From Cepaea nemoralis (lineage: Eukaryota > Mollusca > Gastropoda > Stylommatophora > Helicidae), in the NCBI GenBank assembly GCA_014155875.1, contig JACEFZ010001382.1, positions 124,001 to 188,000 of the forward strand: a stretch of DNA of 64,000 nucleotides, written 5' to 3'. Each line of letters begins with the position of its first letter. Position 1 is the stretch's first letter. A program made the translations under genes and the position numbers. Positions 57,540 through 64,000 of this stretch are shown here, piece after piece. The notes under the pieces are model-generated. The model searched no databases, had not been told where the DNA came from, and saw only the letters and a list, made by a program, of their open reading frames with translations.

Positions 57540-57790
57540 GTTTGGGTGACTACTTCCGGTTGTCTTGGTGACTACTTCCGGTCCACGGGTACCCCCTACC
57601 CAAGTCCCCCGTACCCGTCCCGACGCGAACCCGCACGAACCGGACGTCGGCGCGATCCGACGCGGTCCGGCCCGATCGGGTGTGCACTCCGGTCCGAGGC
57701 GGTCCGACCGGGCGGGTGTGGGGGCACCGCGGCGGTGGTCACGTGGTGTGATCGAACCCCAGTCAACCCCCTTCGATGAGGAGACAGAAG
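57540..57790. other. isolated GC/CpG-rich patch
   Basis: About 240 bases dense in CG dinucleotides (CGACGCGAACCCGCACGAAC, CGGACGTCGGCGCGATCCGA) in AT-rich surroundings. It is preceded by two CTTCCGG (ETS-like) direct repeats and an ATGACGTCAT CRE-like palindrome near 57440. Open frames on all strands reflect composition. It could be an unmethylated promoter-type island. Confidence 0.6.
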
Positions 57791-57799
57791 TCAATATGA

Positions 57800-58648
<849 letters not shown>

Positions 58649-58664
58649 GAAATAATAGCGTGGG

Positions 58665-59480
58665 TGTGCTATCAATTGCAGGACATCGCAGTCAACCTCA
58701 GTATTCTACGGAGTGTCTGACTTTCTGAGGCAAGTTTTGAAATTGTCATTATGGACGACCGACAGTCATGGGGTGTGCGCTAACGCGCGTGTGTGTATAT
58801 ACATGCGTGTGTGCATGCGCGCGCGCGCGTGTGCTATCAATTACAGGACATCACAGTCAACCTCAACATTCTTTAGAGTTTCGTGTGTGCTGGGCAAGTT
58901 TGCAATTGTCATTATATACGAACGACAGACAGGGCGTGTGCGCTAGCACGCGTGTGTGTGCGTGCGTGCGCGCGGGTGTGCTATCAATTACACGACACCA
59001 CAGGCAGACCCAACATTCTATGGAGTGGTGTGCTTGCTGGGTAAGATTACTGCTGTCTTATTGAACAAGCGGCAGTCATGTCACATGCGTAACCGTTCGT
59101 GTATGTACATGCATGTGTGTTCGCTATCAATTACAGGACGTCGCATGCAACCCCAACATTGATTGATTGCTCGTGTACCTCCATGCTTTACCGTGTCATC
59201 GCATGGCCAAAGCTAGGTATTGTACTATACCTGTGTGTCTATCTTTTACATAGCACAGTTAAGCTGTAAGGCAAGCCATTTACAGGACGTTGCACTCAGC
59301 CCTAACATTGATTGGTTGATCGTGTGCTATCATGATTCACCGTGTCACGTCACGACCAAAACTATGCCTTGTACTATAGTTGTGTCTGACTATTACATAC
59401 TGCAGTCAAGTTGTAACGCATTGCATTTACACGACGTCGCAGTCAGCCCCAGCATTCATGCTTCTTGGACAAGCTTGCCG
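58665..59480. repeat. ~140-160 bp array made of SINE family B tails
   Basis: Five to six diverged units, each with CAATTACAGGACATCACAGT, CAACCTCAACATTCT and CGACCGACAGTCATG, separated by GT/GCGC runs. The reverse complement matches the 3' tail of family B (GCTCAGAAAGCAATGGCAA ... GTTGACAGCGATGTCCTGTA). The tandem units thus derive from a SINE end. Confidence 0.75.
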
Positions 59481-59739
59481 TTGTCTTTCTGAACGACCGA
59501 CAACCATGATCTTCTGCGGTCTCTGTCAGCAGGATTACCATCATCATCATCAGCCACCACCACCAACAAAATCATTATCATCATCATTATCAACAGCAGC
59601 ATCGTCATCAGCTGAAGGTGACCGATCGGGTGACTCACCACAGGCTATGTCGGCGAGTGAACGTACGTGAACGTGTTCAGACATGTCTTTGGGGAAAACT
59701 GGAGGTTGACTCAGAGCGTACTGACAACATAACGATACA

Positions 59740-59970
59740 ACCGATCAAATATGGTGATGCTTCCGATCATATGTCTAAGGTATACAATCGAAACACGTGA
59801 CTAAAACCAGTTAAAGATGGCGTCGCATTCGATGACATGTGTAAGTCTACAACCGCGTGACTAAAACCGATCAAAGATGGCGCTGTAGCCGGTCTCATGC
59901 CTTATGGGATACATCCGAAACACGTGACTAATGGTCAAAGATGGAGTCGCATCCGGTCACATGATCAGAC
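59740..59970 (+). promoter_or_regulatory. repeated E-box / YY1-like promoter array
   Basis: Three diverged ~65-bp units alternate CACGTGAC or CGCGTGAC with AAGATGGCG/AAGATGGAG and end in CATGTG/CACATG words; an AP-1-like TGAGTCAT follows at about 59981. This lies 40-270 bases upstream of the TATA box of the next gene. The factor assignments (USF/TFE family, YY1) are from consensus only. Confidence 0.5.
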
Positions 59971-60009
59971 AATATTCTGATGAGTCATTCTACGTAAGCA
60001 AATACCGTG

Positions 60010-60015
60010 TATAAG
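60010..60015 (+). promoter_or_regulatory. TATA box of the PPP1R15-like gene
   Basis: TATAAG at 60010, about 40 bases before CTCAGTGATCAG, which resembles an invertebrate initiator (TCAGT). The start codon is 68 bases past the TATA box. Confidence 0.5.
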
Positions 60016-60077
60016 ACGACTAGCATTCGTCGAATAGAAGTACCGGGCTCAGTGATCAGCAAAGTAGCACATCTTCT

Positions 60078-60768
60078 ATGTTGCCTGGTGTGAAGACTGG
60101 TGATTCTTGGTTCTTCATCCCAGCTCTGTCATTAGACATGTTGTTCTGCAAGAAACCTACTTCTTGTAGTCAGACAACCATAGACCCATATGAGACAACA
60201 TTTGATCTGCTTGACGACTCTTCTTCAGATGAAAATAGTGACCATCTGTCTAGCGGTCATGAATCAGCCTCTGAGTTTCTCAAGAAAATCAATGCTTTAT
60301 GGAATGAAAACTATCCTACCGCTGGTTTCCGAAGTTGCTCCGCTGTCGCAGCAGATGAAATACAACACCCATCGAGAAAGGTATGTATAAATAGTAACGG
60401 TCATGATCATAGTTTCCAAGAACAGGTGTGCTAGCTCCGATGTCTAATGATACATTCTATTATATGGTACTCTTTATTTCACTATGAATTACTAGACGCT
60501 GAAGCCTTATAAGTTTCAATGTGATTTTTTTCTCCTCTACCAGGTTAATTTCGCAACAGATCCTCACTTCTTGACAGTTCATAGCGTTGGCACCGAAGAA
60601 CGCAATGGCAACTGGCACCATGTAATCAGAGAACGAGAGAATTTTGAGCGACGTATACTAGAGATGGACCAAATGCTAATCCCAGTCCTGGGGACCAGTC
60701 ACAGAATCAAAGTCCTGGAGCAGAGAAAAAACTCAAGAACAACAGTGAAAGAGGCCGAGATAGTCTAA
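60078..60768 (+). CDS. PPP1R15/GADD34-like PP1 regulatory protein, two exons, 175 aa
   Basis: Exon 1 60078-60380 and exon 2 60544-60768, joined across a 163-bp GT-AG intron (AAAG|GTATGT ... CTCCTCTACCAG|GTT) in phase 0. The C-terminal module matches PPP1R15: KVNF (101-104), an RVxF PP1-docking motif; a TVH hydrophobic pair (112-114); R121 and W125 at the 4-residue spacing of the family's R-W motif (the Trp contacts G-actin in PPP1R15A/B); and RERENFERRI (130-139), which matches the family's RDRxRFxRRI block. Upstream is an acidic stretch, DLLDDSSSDENSD (53-65). Known relatives recruit PP1 to dephosphorylate eIF2alpha. At 175 aa it is much shorter than vertebrate paralogues (600-700 aa). The intron cuts the RVxF motif between K101 and V102. 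Tandem ATTAAA words at 60790-60801 may be the poly(A) signal. Confidence 0.75.
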
Positions 60769-61035
60769 CCCTCCGTATGGTAACTGGTAATTAAAATTAA
60801 AAAATATCAATCCACACTAGCGGACGATGTATTAAAACACCTACATAAAAACAAGATGGCTGTAATATACTTACAACCATGTCTTTAATAGCTGACCAGG
60901 CCTCAATACGAAGAAAACTACAAAGGGTGTGAGGAGACTGTATATGTATATCACGGGTATTCTGACTATGCAGAATATAGCTCACAACGACTACAACACA
61001 AGTAACTTGGCGCCCTCTACACTATCTATTTCATC

Positions 61036-61188
61036 ATGGTTAGAGGTCATGTGGCGATCATGACCCGCATTCTCCAACCCAGCTCAAACATACAACAGGT
61101 CGACGAGCGGGTAGTAGAACGCTTAGTCGCGCCATACAGACAGCCACGTCAGCGTAATCTGAACCGCTTGACCTATGAAACTGGCTGA
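61036..61188 (+). CDS. possible 50-aa basic small ORF
   Basis: ATG to TGA, 50 codons: begins MVRGHVAIMTRILQPSSNIQ and continues with QVDERVVERL and an Arg-rich end. Its CpG-rich codons look coding, but it has no recognisable family. It could equally be leader sequence of the next gene or chance. Confidence 0.2.
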   Translation: MVRGHVAIMTRILQPSSNIQQVDERVVERLVAPYRQPRQRNLNRLTYETG

Positions 61189-61216
61189 AACCGGTTTTAC
61201 GCGTCGCTCAAAGACG

Positions 61217-61224
61217 TATATAAA
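61217..61224 (+). promoter_or_regulatory. TATA box of the PC4-like gene
   Basis: TATATAAA at 61217, 45 bases upstream of the ATG at 61262. GTGATCAG at 61251 repeats the motif found at 60052 before the other gene. Confidence 0.55.
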
Positions 61225-61261
61225 CCCGAGACTGGTAACACTCAACCATCGTGATCAGAAG

Positions 61262-62174
61262 ATGACTACAGACCTCAAGACTGTGCCTGCTAACTGGGTC
61301 TACATGACTCGTAGTGGTGAGACTATTAGACCAGTGGGCGGTGGTGATAAGGCCGTGTTTGTCTCATCCTACAGAGGAACGAGTACGTTACACATCCGAA
61401 GATTTTACGGTGAATCCGACAAGAAGTTCCCGACTAAGAATGGAATGACACTTACTCGGCAAGAATATGAACAGATGATCGCCATGCATCGCGAGATCCT
61501 AGCTGACTTTGACAGACTCAACCAAGTTAACCAAGCCAGTAACGAAGTCAAACAAGGTACTAACAGAGACAAGCAAGTCAGTAACCAAAACATTCAAGTC
61601 AGTGCTCATGTCAAACAAGGACACTACCAGAACCAATCAAGTCCAAAACACGCAAGTCAGCGCTCAAGTTAAACAAGCAACTAACCGAAACCACCAAGTA
61701 GACGCATACTATACCACCAGTTTTCAACCCAGCTGCAGTCAGATGTGTGATGACCCCAGCAACCAGATGTGTGATGAACCCAATAGCCAGCTGTTTGACG
61801 TGCAACAAGACATCAACCGAAGCAAGCAAGTCCAACACACTCAAGACAGTACTCAAGTCAAACAGGGTACTAAACGAAACCACCAAGTAGACGCATACTA
61901 TACAGCCAGTTATCAACCCAGCTACAGTCAGATGTGTGATGACCCCAGCAACCAGATAGATGAAGAGCCCAATAGCCAGCTGTTTGATATGCCCAACACT
62001 CAGATGATTGATGGCCCGATTGTATACAATACTCAGATGTCAGCCCACCAATCAGGAGACCAGTCTTATGACTACATACCAAGTGACCTATACATACCAG
62101 ACTACCAGCCGGAAAAACCAACCTACTCAGACAGTGGTGTGAAGAAACCCAGAAACAACATACAATTTGTATAG
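61262..62174 (+). CDS. PC4 (SUB1/p15)-domain protein with repeat-rich tail, one frameshift
   Basis: From ATG 61262 the frame shows a PC4 fold at residues about 30-80: KAVFVSSYRGTSTLHIRRFY, then FPTKNGMTLTRQEYEQM. The beta-strand Y-RG---L-IR-FY and PTK-GM-LT--EY pattern is typical of this single-stranded-DNA-binding coactivator family. After about residue 82 come imperfect VKQGTNRDKQVS-type repeats. One extra base in the repeat near 61618 (GGACACTACC against GGTACTAAC) shifts the frame; the first frame stops at 61672, while the +1 frame stays open with the same repeat language to TAG at 62172. The total length (913 = 3x304+1) fits a single insertion. The tail includes a ~183-bp duplicated unit (QMCDDPSNQ, NSQLFD). 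An in-frame ATG at 61175 lies upstream of the TATA box, so I prefer 61262. Confidence 0.65.
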
Positions 62175-62187
62175 CTCTGTATGTGAA

Positions 62188-62193
62188 AATAAA
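62188..62193 (+). terminator. poly(A) signal of the PC4-like gene
   Basis: AATAAA 14 bases past the TAG at 62172-62174. More AATAAA words follow at about 62286. Confidence 0.55.
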
Positions 62194-62359
62194 ATGATGT
62201 GATGATACTATGTATACCGGATCATATCACATCATCCATTTCGTATAATGACATTATGCATGTAAAATGTACTGAAATACTGTAAATAAACAGGTATATA
62301 GATTATAATTACGTCTTGTTTGTTGAATATTTAGTGTTTACGGTGTATATACTTGTCAT

Positions 62360-63815
62360 ATGGTGAGAGAATGAAGAGTAAAAAAACCTTGGTCAAGTAA
62401 TAAAATTTGTTAGCCAAATGGGAAAAATTGTGGCGAAATTTCATCCAGACTTATAAAAAAACTCAGTCAAACATATGAAAAGTAGGAAAATTTGTTAACC
62501 AAAGTGAAAAAATGGTGGTCACGTTTCAACCAAACTTATAAAAATCTCAGTCAAACTTATGAAAAGTAGGAACATTTGTTAACCAAATGTGAAAAGGTTA
62601 ACCACATTTCAAACCAAACTTATAAAAATCTCAGTCAAACATATGAAAAGTAAGAAAATTTGTTAACCAAACGTGAAAAGTTTGGCCAACTTTCATCCAA
62701 ACTTATGAAAAGTGAACAATTTTGTTGTCCAGATGTGAAAAGTTTGACAAAATTTCACCCAAACTTATGAAAAGTAGGAAACTTTGTTAACCAAAGGGCA
62801 AAAAGCTTGGCCAAGTAAGAAAATGTGTTAACCAAATGTGAAAAGGTTAGCGAAATTTCAAACCAAACTTATAAAAATCTCAGTCAAACATATGAAAAGT
62901 AGGAAAATTTGTTAACCAAATGTGAAAATATTGGCCAACTTTCACCCAAACTTATGAAAAGTGGGAAATTTTGTTGCCCATCTGTGAAAAGTTTGACCAA
63001 ATCTCACCCAAACTTATGAAAAGTAGGAATCATTGTTAACCAAATGTGAAAATGTTAGCTGAATTTCAATCAAAACTTATATAAATCTCACTCAAACATA
63101 TGAAAAGTAGGAAAATTTGTTAACCAATCGTGAAAAGTTTGGCCAACTTTCACCCAAACTTATGAAAAGTCGGAAATTTTGTTGTCCAGATGTGAAAAGT
63201 TTGACCAAATTTTCACCCAAACTTATGAAAATTAGGAAACTCTGTTAACTAAAGGGTAAATTTCTTGGCCAAGTAAGAAAATGTGTTAACCAAATGTGAA
63301 AAGTTTAGCCAAATTTCAAACCAAACTTATAAAAATCTCAGTCAAACACATGAAAAGTAGGAAAATTTGTTAACTAAACGTGACAAGTTTGACCATGAAC
63401 AGTTTGGCCAACTGTCACCCAAACTTATGAAAAGAGGGAGATTTTATTGTCCAGCGGTGAAAAGTTTGACCATATTTCACCCAGTAGGAAACTTTGTTAA
63501 CCAAACGGTAAAAATCTAGGCCAATTAAGAAAAATTGTTAACCAACCATAGGAAAATTTTGGTTACATTTCATTCAGACTTATAAAAATCTCAGTCAAAC
63601 ATATGAAAAGTAGGAACAATTTGTTAACCAAACGTGAAAAGTTTGGCCAACCGTCACCCAAACTTATGAAATGTAGGAAACTTTGTTAACCAAAGGGTAA
63701 AAACCTTGACCAAGTAAGAAAAGGTGTTAACTAAAGGTGAAAAGTTTTGACCAAATTTCAAACAAAACTCATAAAAACAAGGAAACTTTGTTAACCAAAT
63801 GTGAAAAGTTTGACC
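62360..63815. repeat. ~62-bp AT-rich tandem repeat
   Basis: Words GTTAACCAAATGTGAAAAGT, TTGGCCAAATTTCACCCAAA, CTTATGAAAAGTAGGAAA recur about 22 times with many indels. A longer unit (~430 bp) with the subset AAGGGTAAAAACCTTGGCCA also repeats. Confidence 0.92.
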
Positions 63816-63819
63816 AAAG

Positions 63820-64000
63820 TTCAGCGAGGAGTGGGTACAAGTGCCAGCAGATTTCTGCACATCTAACTAGACAGAAAATGGAGGCTGAAGTACAAGCGTT
63901 GATTTTCGAGAATTCACTAGACGGTGATGCTGTCATCTACACAGATGGGTCGGTTGTCCGACATGTGAGAAGCTCATGGGCCTTTACGGCTCGGGCCGGA
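63820..64000 (+). mobile_element. non-LTR retrotransposon RNase H domain, cut by window end
   Basis: An open frame without stops to the end reads ALIFENSLDGDAVIYTDGSV, VRHVRSSWAFTARAG. This is the start of a LINE RNase H domain, with its catalytic Asp in YTDGS. No ATG context is implied; upstream RT sequence is absent (the array at 62360-63815 abuts it), so it is 5'-truncated or inserted. It may continue intact beyond 64000. Confidence 0.85.

Noticed and set aside
60797..60985. 62-aa minus-strand frame between the two island genes
   Set aside because: No recognisable motif and no promoter or poly(A) support on that strand.
61405..62121. Antisense frames over the PC4-like gene
   Set aside because: Shadows of the sense-strand repeats.

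Overview
This window reads as nuclear DNA of an invertebrate animal, most likely a mollusc and perhaps a gastropod. That placement is an inference from short exons in a sea of tandem repeats, tRNA-headed SINEs, LINE fragments and a Helitron; nothing in the window fixes the species. There are no bacterial-style operons, and most long open frames are by-products of tandem repeats.

Region by region. 1-12.3 kb: minisatellites (including a 1.9 kb C/A-rich array), SINEs, and a 1.8 kb Helitron sitting precisely inside a 54-bp minisatellite. 12.3-16.4 kb: two plus-strand exons (12503-12566 and 15052-15147) that form the 3' end of an unidentified host gene. 16.4-30.5 kb: decayed LINEs, SINEs, short tandem duplications, a foldback MITE and a hAT fragment. 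30.5-53.0 kb: a complete minus-strand enolase-phosphatase E1 gene (ENOPH1, methionine salvage), six coding exons, 306 aa with an acidic C-terminal tail. Its introns hold a 7 kb minisatellite that begins at a 5' splice site, a 1.9 kb minisatellite, LINE pieces, a hAT MITE with intact ends and a foldback element. 53-57.4 kb: SINE-in-LINE debris. 57.4-62.2 kb: a compositionally different, CpG-richer stretch with compact genes. 62.3-63.8 kb: an AT-rich ~62-bp array. 63.82-64.0 kb: the RNase H domain of a non-LTR retrotransposon running off the end.

The 60.0-62.2 kb stretch is the most interesting part. It has a two-exon gene for a 175-aa protein ending in a PPP1R15/GADD34-type PP1-binding module, then a gene with a PC4 (SUB1/p15) single-strand-DNA-binding fold and a repeat-rich tail broken by one extra base. 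Both have a TATA box and share an 8-bp motif just upstream of the start codon. A PPP1R15-like protein would steer PP1 to eIF2alpha and restore translation under stress; a PC4-like protein acts in transcription or replication. Whether this pair is ordinary host sequence, a lineage-specific duplication, or DNA captured from or by a mobile element or DNA virus cannot be settled from this window.

A second theme is that several tandem arrays abut splice junctions or poly(A) signals of the host genes, and some carry copies of those signals.
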